This document shows, in pieces, positions 1 to 9,703 of a stretch of 64,000 nucleotides of DNA; positions within the stretch are counted from its first letter, which is position 1, and each line of letters starts with the position of its first letter. Both the position numbers and the translations under genes were made by a program. Source of the stretch: Gammaproteobacteria bacterium (GTDB lineage Bacteria; Pseudomonadota; Gammaproteobacteria; Pseudomonadales; Azotimanducaceae); assembly GCA_026707945.1 (NCBI GenBank), contig JAPOVV010000016.1:166421-230420 (forward strand). Reading direction: 5' to 3'. The notes under the pieces were generated by a model. It was not told the DNA's origin. It saw nothing but the letters and a program-made list of their open reading frames with translations, and ran no database searches.

Positions 1-2
1 AA

Positions 3-1226
3 CAGATCGACCTGAATGAAACTTGGGTTGCGAACGCTATCGCCTCGATTCGCAGTGATGCGGCCAGAGGCGATCCACGAACCGCTTTCTACGACTATAT
101 TCGTAAAACAAGCCCTTCTCAAGACACCCATTTGGAGTTGTTTGGCATCGCTAGAAATTGGTTTGAGCTCGACGGCATCGCGGTTTTGCCCGAAATTTAT
201 AAGTCGCTCCCGAGCATAGACGCTAGAAAGTATGTGTTACAGGGTCTGGTTCGACATGCGATTGGAACTAGACTGGCTCAACCAGCAACAGTTCTCGGCG
301 TAGTGGCAGAAATCCCCAACACACAAGATGCAAGACGGGCAGCAGAACATGCATTCCGATCGTGGAGCGAATACGATCCGAAGCAGTCGTTCGAAGCTTC
401 CATAGAGTTCGGCGATCACTTAGTCACACCTAGGTTTCGGGCGACATTACTTCAGATTTGGGCGGCTAAGGATCCTGAGGCTTTACTTCGAAACGCGTCT
501 GCACTACCTCGGAAATATCAAGATGCTGCTGTCGTTAAGGGACTTGGACAGTTGTCTATTGATACACCAGACGTAGCCATTCGATACGCACGAAGCTTAG
601 ATACACGCCCGCTTCGAATCCTGGCAAGAGATGAGATCTTGACTCAATGGTCATCCGTCGACGCGAAATCTGCCTTTGAGTGGCTAATGGATGACGGTTT
701 CGACGGCAGCCATAGGAGCAATCCTTCGATTTGGAGCGACATTTTTGCTAAATTTCTCGAACAAGACGTTGAAGCCGCTAGAACATACGCTGAAAACTAC
801 GACGGCAGCCTACGAAATAGTCTAACTGAAAGCGTTGCTCGATATTTGATCCATTCGGATGTGGAACGAGCAATCAAGTATCTACCTAACCTAGAAGACT
901 GGCGCCAGAGTTGGTTACGGGAACACGTTGGTAGAAAACTCGTCACGGTAAACGCAAACAGAGCTATAAGTTATGGTGTATCCCTACCGAAGGAGTTTCA
1001 ACGAAGATACTTCACGGACGTGATAAATGAGTGGGCATATCGAGACCTCGTCAATTTGACCGAGAACATTCAGCTCGTTCCGTCGGAATTTCGATCTATC
1101 GCGGCGAAGGAAATTCTTGGTTGGAACGAAGAGAGGGGATACCTTAGCGATCACCAGATTACAAGACTTGAGGCCATGGCACCTAGCGACGAGGAGGAGT
1201 TAATCGTTACGAGTGGAGGGTGTTAG
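3..1226 (+). CDS. Helical-repeat protein of unknown function (5' end missing)
   Basis: The reading frame is open from the first bases of the window, so the real start lies upstream; the first in-frame start-type codon (TTG at 132) is internal to a continuous coding frame. The protein is built of units of roughly 35 residues with the flavour of HEAT or Sel1-like alpha-solenoids: each has a pattern such as AIRYARSL followed by A..EI...W and a DAKSAFEW-type turn. No catalytic motif is visible. Such solenoids are usually scaffolds or binding surfaces. The partner is unknown. It ends about 70 bases before a convergent metallophosphoesterase gene. The coding call is firm; the function is not known. 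Confidence 0.75.
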   Translation, partial: QIDLNETWVANAIASIRSDAARGDPRTAFYDYIRKTSPSQDTHLELFGIARNWFELDGIAVLPEIYKSLPSIDARKYVLQGLVRHAIGTRLAQPATVLGVVAEIPNTQDARRAAEHAFRSWSEYDPKQSFEASIEFGDHLVTPRFRATLLQIWAAKDPEALLRNASALPRKYQDAAVVKGLGQLSIDTPDVAIRYARSLDTRPLRILARDEILTQWSSVDAKSAFEWLMDDGFDGSHRSNPSIWSDIFAKFLEQDVEAARTYAENYDGSLRNSLTESVARYLIHSDVERAIKYLPNLEDWRQSWLREHVGRKLVTVNANRAISYGVSLPKEFQRRYFTDVINEWAYRDLVNLTENIQLVPSEFRSIAAKEILGWNEERGYLSDHQITRLEAMAPSDEEELIVTSGGC

Positions 1227-1294
1227 CGCACGATCCAGTCGCTATTCCCCCGTCGGAAATGCGTTTGGACTACCGTCCATATACAAGACGATAC

Positions 1295-2038
1295 TTACAC
1301 CTCAACAATTTTCGCAGACTCGAAACGATCACTTTCACCCGGATAACCGCAAGGATTTGCGACGCACCGGCAATCGCCGATCATGTAATCGTACGGGACA
1401 TGTGTGTGTCCGGATATCCACACCTCTGGACTCAACTCTCGCACCAAGTCTTCTTTATCGTTGATGAAGTAAGAATTCAATAGGCTCGCAGGGTTCGTAG
1501 GATCCCTGAAATGTTTCGAGATCGCGTGCAACGACGGCGGGAAATGGGTCACGACGACGTTGGCTCTCTCGCCAATCTGTAACCATGATGTCGCGACCTC
1601 GTGCGCGGATTTATGGTCTAGTACACCCCAATCGTCCGGTTGATTGAATGGCGGTCGAAAGTCTGAAACGCCTAGTTCAGCGAACCGTCCGTCCCCACCC
1701 CAAAAATCGGAATACCACGTCGCACCCTTAATCCGAACGCCATTGATTTCAGTTTCATCCAATGGCAGGTAATGCAGACCATGAAGTTCACGGGTGGCGA
1801 CTTCTCTCCACCATGCATCCAACTGCTTACGACGATGTCCACCGTAATACTCGTGGTTACCTGGAACATACACGACCTCGGAAATCTGCAATTGTTCCGA
1901 AATAAATGAAAGCGCGCCACGCCCGACGGAGATATCTCCAGCCAGTACGAGTAAATCCCGATCTACTGGACTCAATCGTCGAGCGTTCGATCCACCATCG
2001 AATTCCAAATGTAAATCGGAGGCGATCTGTATCTTCAT
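1295..2038 (-). CDS. Calcineurin-like metallophosphoesterase
   Basis: A 247-residue cytoplasmic protein with the metallophosphoesterase motifs in order: SDLH (D8, H10), LAGD near 32-35, GNHE at 60-63, a THFPPS segment with the bridging histidine in the middle, and SGHTH near the C terminus. These residues bind the two metal ions in this superfamily. There is no signal peptide. The substrate cannot be told from sequence; relatives act on cyclic nucleotides, nucleotides or phosphoproteins. It starts with ATG, stands alone and converges with the helical-repeat gene. The family call is firm; the specific reaction is open. Confidence 0.9.
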   Translation of the reverse strand: MKIQIASDLHLEFDGGSNARRLSPVDRDLLVLAGDISVGRGALSFISEQLQISEVVYVPGNHEYYGGHRRKQLDAWWREVATRELHGLHYLPLDETEINGVRIKGATWYSDFWGGDGRFAELGVSDFRPPFNQPDDWGVLDHKSAHEVATSWLQIGERANVVVTHFPPSLHAISKHFRDPTNPASLLNSYFINDKEDLVRELSPEVWISGHTHVPYDYMIGDCRCVANPCGYPGESDRFESAKIVEV

Positions 2039-2179
2039 GCGGATTGAGTTGTTAGCGAATTTGAACAGGTGGTGTCGACACTAAGCTCGACGCCAAGTGG
2101 TCAAGATCCTCCGCGAAAACCATACACAGAAATTCTTACGCGCGCAGATTCAATTGCAGCTCTTGCCGATCTCACGATC

Positions 2180-2806
2180 CTAATCAAGAAAGAGAGATAT
2201 CTCGCGAATGAACGGTTTCAACTCTTGCATAGTCGGGTGTCCCGATGAGAAGCTGGACGATCCCATCACGCTCCCATGCTTGAGAATAAGTTCCTTGGTA
2301 TATTCGGAAGTGTCGTAGCCAAGTCGAATGATCACTCGACAGGACTCGCTCGACGACGGCGCAAGGTAACCATTCTCCCACGACACGATCGTTCCGCCGT
2401 AGTCCCACCCAAATCCAGTCAATCTGAACGGTTTTCGGTTGTGCGCTTCAATTGATTGCAAATCCATGCCTAGCTCAAGTCCACTTGGTAACTTCCACGA
2501 ACTTTGCCGACCACTAATACGCACCCTTCGCAGTGACTGCTGGGTATGAGGATCACCCCAGAAAATCTCGACTTCGTCTTCGGATCCCGGAAAGATGAGA
2601 GCCCCGTGATGGTAAAAGCCTTCAGACCCGTGAATCTCCGCTTCTATTACGTTGCTTACACCAAACGTCCGGATTAGAGAATCGAAATTCGTTTCGGAAT
2701 TGAATACGGACCCGCATTCAAGTACGCGTTTGTTTTGGAATGCGTGTGGTATGGTCACCGACACCAGAATTACAAGGACGACGGCGTGGGTTCTGATGCC
2801 TTTCAT
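2180..2806 (-). CDS. Secreted or periplasmic protein of unknown function
   Basis: The frame is open back to 2950, but the start at 2806 is preferred because it gives a clean signal peptide: MKGIRTH, then a hydrophobic run VVLVILVSVTIP, then a possible cleavage after HAF or FQ. The mature part is about 185 residues, rich in beta-prone segments, with two cysteines (near the start of the mature protein and near SSESCRV) that could form a disulfide. No family was recognised. It lies between the metallophosphoesterase and a divergent dioxygenase gene and shows no sign of an operon. Confidence 0.6.
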   Translation of the reverse strand: MKGIRTHAVVLVILVSVTIPHAFQNKRVLECGSVFNSETNFDSLIRTFGVSNVIEAEIHGSEGFYHHGALIFPGSEDEVEIFWGDPHTQQSLRRVRISGRQSSWKLPSGLELGMDLQSIEAHNRKPFRLTGFGWDYGGTIVSWENGYLAPSSSESCRVIIRLGYDTSEYTKELILKHGSVMGSSSFSSGHPTMQELKPFIREISLFLD

Positions 2807-3010
2807 GCGAGTTCGCGGACCGCTATTTCTTATATGACATTTTTTGAACTGATTGATCGCGAAGGTACTGCCTAGTTGCGATCCCGACACTCGACTGAAT
2901 GGGTTTAGCTGATCCAACGTAGCTAATTGGACCGACATTCTTAAAATCACGCGTGCGTAAAACGTGTCAATATTTATCCGGCTTGCTGGAATCAGAGGTT
3001 AGCGACTGAC

Positions 3011-4219
3011 GTGAAAGACAGCGAAACCCTATTGGTGTGGGGAGAAACGGACGTTGGCTGGGACGCGAACACACCGATCAACGAGACTCTCGACGAAAAC
3101 GGTAACGTTCCTGACGCCAAAAGAGGATTTGGCATCGCCGACCCACGCGCACCTAAAGCACGCGTCTACGACGATCCATCCGTCGAAGAATTGCGAGAGA
3201 AGCTCCGCGACCACAATGGCTATCACGAATTGGATATCTGTGATCCCGATGAACTTGAGCGTGCAGCAACGATTTTCTGGCGGGACGGATTCGTCGTTGT
3301 CCGAGATCTCTTAGACGAGGAAAACCTCGCAAAATTCCGCGAAGGCAGCAGTCGCGTTCTACGAGAAATACTGCGACCTGACGGCGACGACGGTCGTAAA
3401 TACATCACAGAATCGAATCGGCTACCACATCGATACAGCTACGGAACGACCTCGTCGTCTCGGCAGCTGCTTCATGATGACGCTTGGGCTTCGATGGTCG
3501 ATCTCGATACGACCACACCGTTACTTACGAAGCTCTTTGGCGGTCCTGATTACGTCGTAGTGGGCGCTGGTGGTGATTTGTGTCTACCTGGCGCTGTCGA
3601 ATATCAACATTTGCACTCTGACGTTTATGAGCGTTTCAATCTGCCCGAAAGCCGTATTACCCAAGCTGAAGCGCTAGGTATCAAAATCCGTCGAGATGAC
3701 GAAACTGGCGAAATAGAAGACCGTACAAAGCGTCTCATATGTGACCGAACGCCAGCAATCATCACGATCAACTTCGTTATGAGCGACCTAACTTGGGAAA
3801 ACGGTCCAATCCGTCAAATACCGGGTACTCACATGGCGGCTCGCCATCCGCCGCCGCCGACCGAAGAACCAGAATGGATGCGTATGTGCACGCTGGTTGG
3901 CGCGAAGGCTGGCGCAGGTGTATTCCGAGACAATCGTGCTTGGCATGGGGCTACCCCGAATCTAAGTCGCGAAATTCGTTCGCTACCTAACGTTGAATAC
4001 GGCGCACCGTGGATCGCCGGTCCACATCACGGAAAGACCATGCCGTACAAGGTATGGGAAACGCTGAGTGACCACGGAAAGCACATTTGTCGTTTCGTAC
4101 ACGAAAAACCAGGCGTTTGGCCTGCTGGTGCTGGTCTAAACCATAGCCTTGGACATGTACGAAAGGAAGCCAAACAGTCTCTGACCACACCACCTGAGCA
4201 CTACAGACATCTCGTCTAA
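3011..4219 (+). CDS. Phytanoyl-CoA dioxygenase (PhyH) family protein
   Basis: A 402-residue protein starting at GTG. It shows the iron and 2-oxoglutarate signature of the family: HSD (H202, D204) as the first two metal ligands, H312 in WHGATPN as the third, and R320 in NLSREIR to bind the 2-oxoglutarate carboxylate. The segment ENGPIRQIPGTH before H312 is typical of the double-stranded beta helix. Relatives hydroxylate acyl-CoAs, ectoine, or secondary metabolites; substrate is not predictable here. It is monocistronic, convergent with the XRE-ImmA gene, with about 190 bases between them. Confidence 0.88.
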   Translation: MKDSETLLVWGETDVGWDANTPINETLDENGNVPDAKRGFGIADPRAPKARVYDDPSVEELREKLRDHNGYHELDICDPDELERAATIFWRDGFVVVRDLLDEENLAKFREGSSRVLREILRPDGDDGRKYITESNRLPHRYSYGTTSSSRQLLHDDAWASMVDLDTTTPLLTKLFGGPDYVVVGAGGDLCLPGAVEYQHLHSDVYERFNLPESRITQAEALGIKIRRDDETGEIEDRTKRLICDRTPAIITINFVMSDLTWENGPIRQIPGTHMAARHPPPPTEEPEWMRMCTLVGAKAGAGVFRDNRAWHGATPNLSREIRSLPNVEYGAPWIAGPHHGKTMPYKVWETLSDHGKHICRFVHEKPGVWPAGAGLNHSLGHVRKEAKQSLTTPPEHYRHLV

Positions 4220-4412
4220 CCGTCAGACAATGGACGTTCCGACCTAGGCCGAAAGCGTCTTTGAAACGTGGTTAAGGTTGGTCGCGCACTCGAAAGCGAC
4301 CCGAACCCCGACGCATATAACATCGTGGTGCGTTACGTCTAAATGGTTCCTAACCATTAAGGTCGGTTGAAAGCACGTTCTTGAAGCCGCAACGCCTCTC
4401 GTCGGTTGCGCG

Positions 4413-5675
4413 TTAGGCGTTGAGTTGACTTCGCAGCCCGCTGTCCCCGACAAATTGGCTCAAGATCGAGTAATCTCTCGATTCCCTTCGAATTCGGCCT
4501 GCTACGATACTCGCCCCGACCGAAAGCCGCGCCGCGTCCATTTGTACCGCTTGTTCAGTTCGCGTTACCCGCGACACGCATGCGTCCCATTCATGTGGCG
4601 CAATCAATGTGTCGAGCGCAAATTCGTCGGCTTCGCGTTCGAGCATGTCATCGATTGAAGCGTCATCGTCGTCGAAGAAATCGAACCCTCGATTTGAAGA
4701 GAGATGTAAAAACACGTGCCCTAGCTCGTGAAATAGCACATACCAGAATCTATCCAATTGGTCGTATCTCAGAGTGAGTCCAATGACCGGATTGCCTTCG
4801 GAATTCAACATCGCAGCGCCATCGAGAATGGACCTATCAAGACACTTCTCGACAACAAGTGCGATGCCGTTTTCTCCCAATAGGTTCACAGCTCTCGTAG
4901 GACCATCCGACGCTTGCGTAAGCGCTTTCAAGTCCAAAAGCCATTTATCGTCACCCTCAAACGGCGGAGTTCCGTGTTGCTGGAAGAGTAAATTAGCCTG
5001 TTGAATCACCCGCGCTTGCCAAGCTAGGAGCGAATACTCGTCAATCGTCGCAGCGCCACGTACTTTTTTACGATGGAGCGCTGCCGATAACGTAGGATCA
5101 TCACACGCGTTCTCGAAGAATCGTCTTGTTGCATCGAGTCGACGTTCTTCGTTCGGGACACTGAACCATTCTCCTTCGACCATTTCCTTGATCGGTAACC
5201 GTTGCCAGTCTATTTCAGTCTCCCTCGACCACACCAGCAACCCTCCTCCTTCATGGCGTTGGTTGCGAAAGAAACCCTCAACACAAACACCTAGCACGTT
5301 AGATATCTCTATCAATCGCGAAAGGCTTGCTCCTTGGTAGTTCGAAGCTTCATAACGTTGAATTTGCTGAGGTTTCAAATCAAGGCGAGTTGCCAAGTCT
5401 GTCTGTGTCATGCCCGATGCGATACGGGCTCGCACCAAAACATCCGGTAGACGCTCCATGGCGAACGATTTAGCGAACGTGATCCCACCCGACTTCAACA
5501 AGTCGTACTCAGCAATCTCTTGCTGCAGATTCTCGATTTCACTCTGAATCGCGGCAATCTGTACTTCCCGGTGCCACTCTTCTTCTAATTCAGCACTTTC
5601 GATTTCTGTAAGGTCTCTTTTGAAGTTCCCGATCTCACGAATCGAACTATGTCGTTGCTTATCGCTCAAAAGCAT
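4413..5675 (-). CDS. XRE-family regulator fused to ImmA/IrrE metallopeptidase
   Basis: A 420-residue fusion. Residues about 20-60 are glutamate-rich and heptad-like (probable coiled coil). Residues about 78-130 form an XRE helix-turn-helix (MTQTDLATRLDL then QQIQRYEAS). The C-terminal half is an ImmA/IrrE zinc peptidase with HELGH at 316-320 and the downstream EREADEFA at 346-353. Such proteins act as stress or prophage regulators, or as antitoxins that are usually preceded by a HigB-like toxin. No toxin gene is visible upstream, so it appears to be an orphan. An inverted repeat at 5720-5739 in its promoter region may be its own operator. Confidence 0.88.
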   Translation of the reverse strand: MLLSDKQRHSSIREIGNFKRDLTEIESAELEEEWHREVQIAAIQSEIENLQQEIAEYDLLKSGGITFAKSFAMERLPDVLVRARIASGMTQTDLATRLDLKPQQIQRYEASNYQGASLSRLIEISNVLGVCVEGFFRNQRHEGGGLLVWSRETEIDWQRLPIKEMVEGEWFSVPNEERRLDATRRFFENACDDPTLSAALHRKKVRGAATIDEYSLLAWQARVIQQANLLFQQHGTPPFEGDDKWLLDLKALTQASDGPTRAVNLLGENGIALVVEKCLDRSILDGAAMLNSEGNPVIGLTLRYDQLDRFWYVLFHELGHVFLHLSSNRGFDFFDDDDASIDDMLEREADEFALDTLIAPHEWDACVSRVTRTEQAVQMDAARLSVGASIVAGRIRRESRDYSILSQFVGDSGLRSQLNA

Positions 5676-5719
5676 GTCGAACTTCCAAGTCGCGTACTAA
5701 AAACATCGGAGTGTTAATA

Positions 5720-5739
5720 TTACAATTATTATGTTGTAA
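5720..5739. promoter_or_regulatory. Inverted repeat TTACAA-N8-TTGTAA, possible autoregulatory operator
   Basis: Perfect six-base half sites separated by eight A+T-rich bases, about 45 bases upstream of the XRE-ImmA start codon. Position and symmetry suit a dimeric XRE repressor acting on its own promoter. That role is inferred; no binding data. Confidence 0.4.
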
Positions 5740-5942
5740 GTCAGAACAGCTAAAAGCTATAGTCACGTCGCTACAGTGAACTGAGCGGATACTGCGACTT
5801 AACGCTTCAATTCATCGATTAGATGCGATCGGTCAGCAAGCTTCTGGAACCTCGCGATGCCCATCGGTACTCAAAATTCATTCTGCGTTGAAACGAAATG
5901 TTTTCACAATTGAGTCCTTATTACCCATAGTTTGGACTCACT

Positions 5943-6182
5943 TTGAATCCAGAAACCACGATCAGCGTAACGAGACTTCGGCGAGAGATTCACTCCCTTC
6001 TCGACAATCTCCCCCCTGAGGGACTAATAATTACAAACCGCGGTCGACCAGTGGCGCAAATCCTTCCATGTCACATGAAGCCTGAAGACATGATCGGAAG
6101 GCTGAAGGGCGAGTTTGAGATTCATGGCGACATTTACTCTACTGGCATAACTTGGGAAGCTACCAAGGATCCAAACGAATAG
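5943..6182 (+). CDS. Phd/YefM-type antitoxin-like protein (orphan)
   Basis: A 79-residue protein starting at TTG; an in-frame stop at 5928-5930 and no other start codon between make TTG the likely start. The N-terminal half fits the Phd/YefM DNA-binding fold: SVTRLRREIHSLLDNL followed by LIITNRGRPVAQILP, the hallmark turn of the family. The C-terminal tail, which neutralises the toxin in this family, is short. No PIN, Doc or RelE-type toxin is found on either side, so it is a solitary antitoxin or regulator. It sits upstream of the polyamine-type transporter but is not clearly part of that operon. Confidence 0.65.
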   Translation: MNPETTISVTRLRREIHSLLDNLPPEGLIITNRGRPVAQILPCHMKPEDMIGRLKGEFEIHGDIYSTGITWEATKDPNE

Positions 6183-6314
6183 CGCTATTCGATAATCGCG
6201 TCTCGAGGCATAAGGAATGTGTTCGAATGAGCATTCATCCTGAAGTCGAAGTTGATCGAGGCGAGTTGCACCATGACCGTTAATTTGCAGAGCTAAGTTG
6301 GATTTAGAGACCAC

Positions 6315-7397
6315 TTGACCACTCACGTCGAATTCAAGAACGTCGCGAAGTCGTTTGACGGCCACACAAATGTTGTCGAAGACATTAATCTTCAGATCCC
6401 TCGTGGCGAATTTCTGACCTTACTCGGACCTTCCGGGTCTGGTAAGACGACGTGTCTGATGATGCTCGCAGGATTCGAATCCCCGACCGAAGGCGAAATC
6501 CTCGTTGACGGCAAATCTGTCCAGGACGTTCCTGCGCATCAGCGAGCATTTGGCATCGTGTTCCAAAGCTACGCGCTTTTCCCGCACATGAGCGTCGCAA
6601 AAAACCTTGCGTTTCCACTTGAAGTACGCGGTATAGAAACGTCCAGACGTGACGAACTCGTCGAGCGAGCGCTGAAGTTAGTTCAACTTGAAGGTTTTGG
6701 TTCGCGAAAGCCGAACCAGCTTTCAGGCGGTCAGCAGCAACGGGTCGCAATTGCGAGAGCTTTGGTTTACGAACCTGAACTGGTGCTGATGGATGAGCCG
6801 CTTGGTGCGCTTGACCGTCAATTGCGTGAAGAAATGCAATACGAGATTCGTCGTATTCAAGAGGAAGTCGGCGTCACGATGATCTACGTGACACACGATC
6901 AAGGCGAAGCGATGGTCCTTTCTGATCGGATTGCTGTATTCGAAGCTGGCCAAATCAAGCAACTAGCAGCTCCGATTACGCTCTACGAAGAACCGGACGA
7001 CCCGTTTGTCGCAAGCTTTATCGGCGAGAACAACCGATTGCATGGCACGGTGACGCACGTCGGTGAAGCGCTTTGTACTGTTGATGTTGACGGACATTCA
7101 ATCCAAGCCGCTCAAGTAACCGAAAGTACTGCGCCTGGCGACAAAGTCGTCGTGGTCATAAGACCAGAGCGCGTCTCCATATTGCAATCGGACGACAGCC
7201 TCAGTAATTCACAGCAAGCGACCGTTCGCAATATCACGTTCGTCGGCGACCACCTAAGGGTTCAGTTAGACACCTGCGGCAATCCCGACTTCATCGCAAA
7301 AATCCCAAATATCGCCGGTCACGGTAGTGTCTTGAAAGGGGATAACGTGAATGTCGGCTGGGCAACACTCGACTGCCGCGCACTGCCCTTACGCTAA
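6315..7397 (+). CDS. potA: Spermidine/putrescine-type ABC transporter ATPase (PotA-like)
   Basis: A 360-residue importer ATPase, start TTG. Walker A is GPSGSGKT at 38-45, the signature LSGGQ at 136-140, Walker B LVLMDEP at 156-162, and the H-loop is in YVTHDQGEA. The last 110 residues form a TOBE-type regulatory domain, as in PotA and related ATPases of polyamine, iron or thiamine importers. It energises the uptake system encoded by the next three genes; all run on the same strand with 18-26 base gaps or overlaps. Polyamine is the most likely substrate by family. The gene symbol reflects the family, not proven specificity. Confidence 0.88.
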   Translation: MTTHVEFKNVAKSFDGHTNVVEDINLQIPRGEFLTLLGPSGSGKTTCLMMLAGFESPTEGEILVDGKSVQDVPAHQRAFGIVFQSYALFPHMSVAKNLAFPLEVRGIETSRRDELVERALKLVQLEGFGSRKPNQLSGGQQQRVAIARALVYEPELVLMDEPLGALDRQLREEMQYEIRRIQEEVGVTMIYVTHDQGEAMVLSDRIAVFEAGQIKQLAAPITLYEEPDDPFVASFIGENNRLHGTVTHVGEALCTVDVDGHSIQAAQVTESTAPGDKVVVVIRPERVSILQSDDSLSNSQQATVRNITFVGDHLRVQLDTCGNPDFIAKIPNIAGHGSVLKGDNVNVGWATLDCRALPLR

Positions 7398-7415
7398 ACA
7401 AGGAGTATCAGCATC

Positions 7416-8498
7416 GTGAAAAACTACTTAACTACTGTACTTTGCACAATCGTGATGGTGCTTGGCAGCGCAATCGTCGCTGAGGAGTCAGTCACCGTTG
7501 TGAGTTTCGGCGGCTCGTACGCCAAGGCTTGCGTTGAGGGTTACCACAAGGCGTTTGAAGCAGAAACCGGCATCAAGGTGAATCTGGAGGACTACAACGG
7601 TGAGCTGTCACAACTGCGTGCGCAAGTCGAAGCCGGCTCGGTGACCTGGGACGTCATTGATGCCGAAGGACCTCAAGTCGCCATTGCGTGCGATGAAGGA
7701 TTAATCGAAACGATCGATGCGCTAAACCTGCCACCGAGCCCAGACGGCGTTCCTGCGGAAGAAGATTTCGCACCCGGTACCTTAACCGAATGCGGTGTAG
7801 GCAAGGTGTATTACGCCACGATGGTCGCTTACCATCCTGACGCATTTCCGGACAACGAACCTACTAAGGTCGAGGATTTCTTCGATCTTGAGAACTTCCC
7901 CGGGCGACGAGGCGTTCATCGCAGTCCTCAAGCAGTATTAGAAATCTCGCTGATGGCAAGTGGCGTTGCGCCTGAAGACGTGTACGACACCTTAGAGACA
8001 GAAGAAGGCATTGAGCGTGCATTCGGGATGCTCGACAGCATCAAGGACGATATCGTGTGGTGGGAAGCAGGTGCCCAGCCGCCCCAGATGCTAGCTGACC
8101 GCGAAGTGAGCATGACCATTGCATGGAATGGGCGAATCTTCAATGCACAGATGCTTGAAAATCAACCGTTCAAGATTTTGTGGGACGGCCGCACCATAGA
8201 CTCCGGTGGTATGGTCATCGCAGCTGACGCACCGAATCTGGAAAACGCACGTAAATTTGTCGAATTCAGCGCGCGCGCAGAGTCCGAAGCAGGCGTTGCA
8301 TCGTATATCGCGTACTCGCCAGTTCGCAAGTCAGGGTATGACTTGGTCGGTAACCATGCAATTACAGGCAAACCAATGAAGCCGCATCTACCTACAAACC
8401 CGGAGCATGGCGGACGTCAACTAACCCTTAGCACTGATTTCTGGATTGACCGCAGAGACGAGCTGGTTGAACGTTTTGCCGCATGGTTGAACCGCTAG
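7416..8498 (+). CDS. potD: Extracellular solute-binding protein, PotD/PotF type
   Basis: A 360-residue periplasmic binding protein starting at GTG. The sequence AGGAG at 7401-7404 region lies about ten bases upstream and supports this start. Residues 1-22 are a signal peptide (KNYLTT, hydrophobic core, cleavage near VA-EES). The mature start VTVVSFGGSYAKA and the acidic binding-cleft segments resemble polyamine-binding proteins of family 1. It delivers the ligand to the two permeases encoded downstream. Ligand cannot be fixed by eye; putrescine, spermidine or another small cation is likely. Confidence 0.85.
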   Translation: MKNYLTTVLCTIVMVLGSAIVAEESVTVVSFGGSYAKACVEGYHKAFEAETGIKVNLEDYNGELSQLRAQVEAGSVTWDVIDAEGPQVAIACDEGLIETIDALNLPPSPDGVPAEEDFAPGTLTECGVGKVYYATMVAYHPDAFPDNEPTKVEDFFDLENFPGRRGVHRSPQAVLEISLMASGVAPEDVYDTLETEEGIERAFGMLDSIKDDIVWWEAGAQPPQMLADREVSMTIAWNGRIFNAQMLENQPFKILWDGRTIDSGGMVIAADAPNLENARKFVEFSARAESEAGVASYIAYSPVRKSGYDLVGNHAITGKPMKPHLPTNPEHGGRQLTLSTDFWIDRRDELVERFAAWLNR

Positions 8499-8524
8499 TT
8501 CAAGTCCAAATGCGCAACATTTGA

Positions 8525-9703
8525 ATGGAGCGACTTAAGGCGAGTTCCCTCGCCCTACCCCTTATCGCCTTCGTGATCGTCACGTTACTCGTGCCGATCT
8601 TCTCTCTAGTACGGTTGAGCGTATACGACAGCACCGTTGCGGACGCACTTCCGAAAACAGCGGAAGCACTGCAGCAGTGGTCGGGTACCGACCTACCTTC
8701 GATTGCGGTTTTTGAGACGCTCGCGGAAGAATTAACGACAGCCCAGCAGACGCGCGAACTCGGACGGATCGCATCCCGCGTCAATCGCATCCTGAGCGGG
8801 TCCAGATCCACCATCTCAAAAACGCCGCGGCGTTTCGCCCGTTCCGATGAACCAGACGCACGGGCAGCATTTATCGCGATCGACGAGGATTGGGGTGAGC
8901 TGGATATTTGGCATGCGCTGAAGCAAGCCACGGACACCTTCACCAGTCGAAATTTCCTGCAAGCCGTCGACTTTCGACTCATGCCTGACGGCTCGATCGC
9001 GCGGATGCCAGAGACCCAGCAGGTTTACGTCACGTTGTTCATACGTACGCTTGGGGTAAGCATCGCAGTGACCGCATTGTGTTTTTTCATCGGCTATCCG
9101 ATGGCTTATGCGATGGCACACGCATCTCCTGGTTGGGCGCGTCTGCTACTCGTCCTCGTGCTCATTCCGTTCTGGACATCGCTGCTGGTCAGGACCACCT
9201 CATGGATCGTGATATTGCAGCAACAAGGGGTGCTCAACGACATCTTGGTCTTTATCGGCCTGGTGGCCGACGACAACCGCTTAACGATGGTTCACAACAT
9301 GACGGGCACGCTGGTTGCTATGACACAGGTCCTGCTGCCGTTCATGATCCTGCCGCTCTACTCGGTCATGACCAATATCCCACGTGATTTGACGAAAGCG
9401 GCGAGTTCGCTTGGCGCAAATCCGTTCCAATCCTTCACGCGCGTGTACTTCCCTAATTCCCTACCAGGCGTAGCGGCGGGTGGTTTACTCGTGTTCATTC
9501 TTTCGATCGGCTACTACATCACGCCGGCGTTAGTCGGTGGCTCAAAAGGTCAGCTCATTTCAAATCTGATCGCCTATCACCTACAAACGTCACTGAACTG
9601 GGGGCTTGCTGCCGCGCTCTCGGTGATCCTGCTAGTAGGCGTGATGGTGCTCTACGTCGTGTACGACCGCTTCATCGGGATTGACCGGATGAAACTCGGA
9701 TGA
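8525..9703 (+). CDS. potB: ABC transporter permease, PotB-like, with long periplasmic insert
   Basis: A 392-residue inner-membrane permease. TM1 is at about 8-32 and the remaining membrane helices begin near 165. The EAA loop (AASSLGANPFQSF) that contacts the ATPase is present. Between TM1 and TM2 lies an insert of about 125 residues, charged and mostly helical, that is absent from E. coli PotB (about 285 residues). Longer permeases of this type exist in other proteobacterial polyamine-type systems, so this is probably a subfamily trait. The stop overlaps the next gene by four bases (ATGA), a sign of translational coupling. Confidence 0.85.
   Translation: MERLKASSLALPLIAFVIVTLLVPIFSLVRLSVYDSTVADALPKTAEALQQWSGTDLPSIAVFETLAEELTTAQQTRELGRIASRVNRILSGSRSTISKTPRRFARSDEPDARAAFIAIDEDWGELDIWHALKQATDTFTSRNFLQAVDFRLMPDGSIARMPETQQVYVTLFIRTLGVSIAVTALCFFIGYPMAYAMAHASPGWARLLLVLVLIPFWTSLLVRTTSWIVILQQQGVLNDILVFIGLVADDNRLTMVHNMTGTLVAMTQVLLPFMILPLYSVMTNIPRDLTKAASSLGANPFQSFTRVYFPNSLPGVAAGGLLVFILSIGYYITPALVGGSKGQLISNLIAYHLQTSLNWGLAAALSVILLVGVMVLYVVYDRFIGIDRMKLG

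Noticed and set aside
8500..8982. 160-residue minus-strand frame
   Set aside because: It is a shadow of the PotB-like permease gene.
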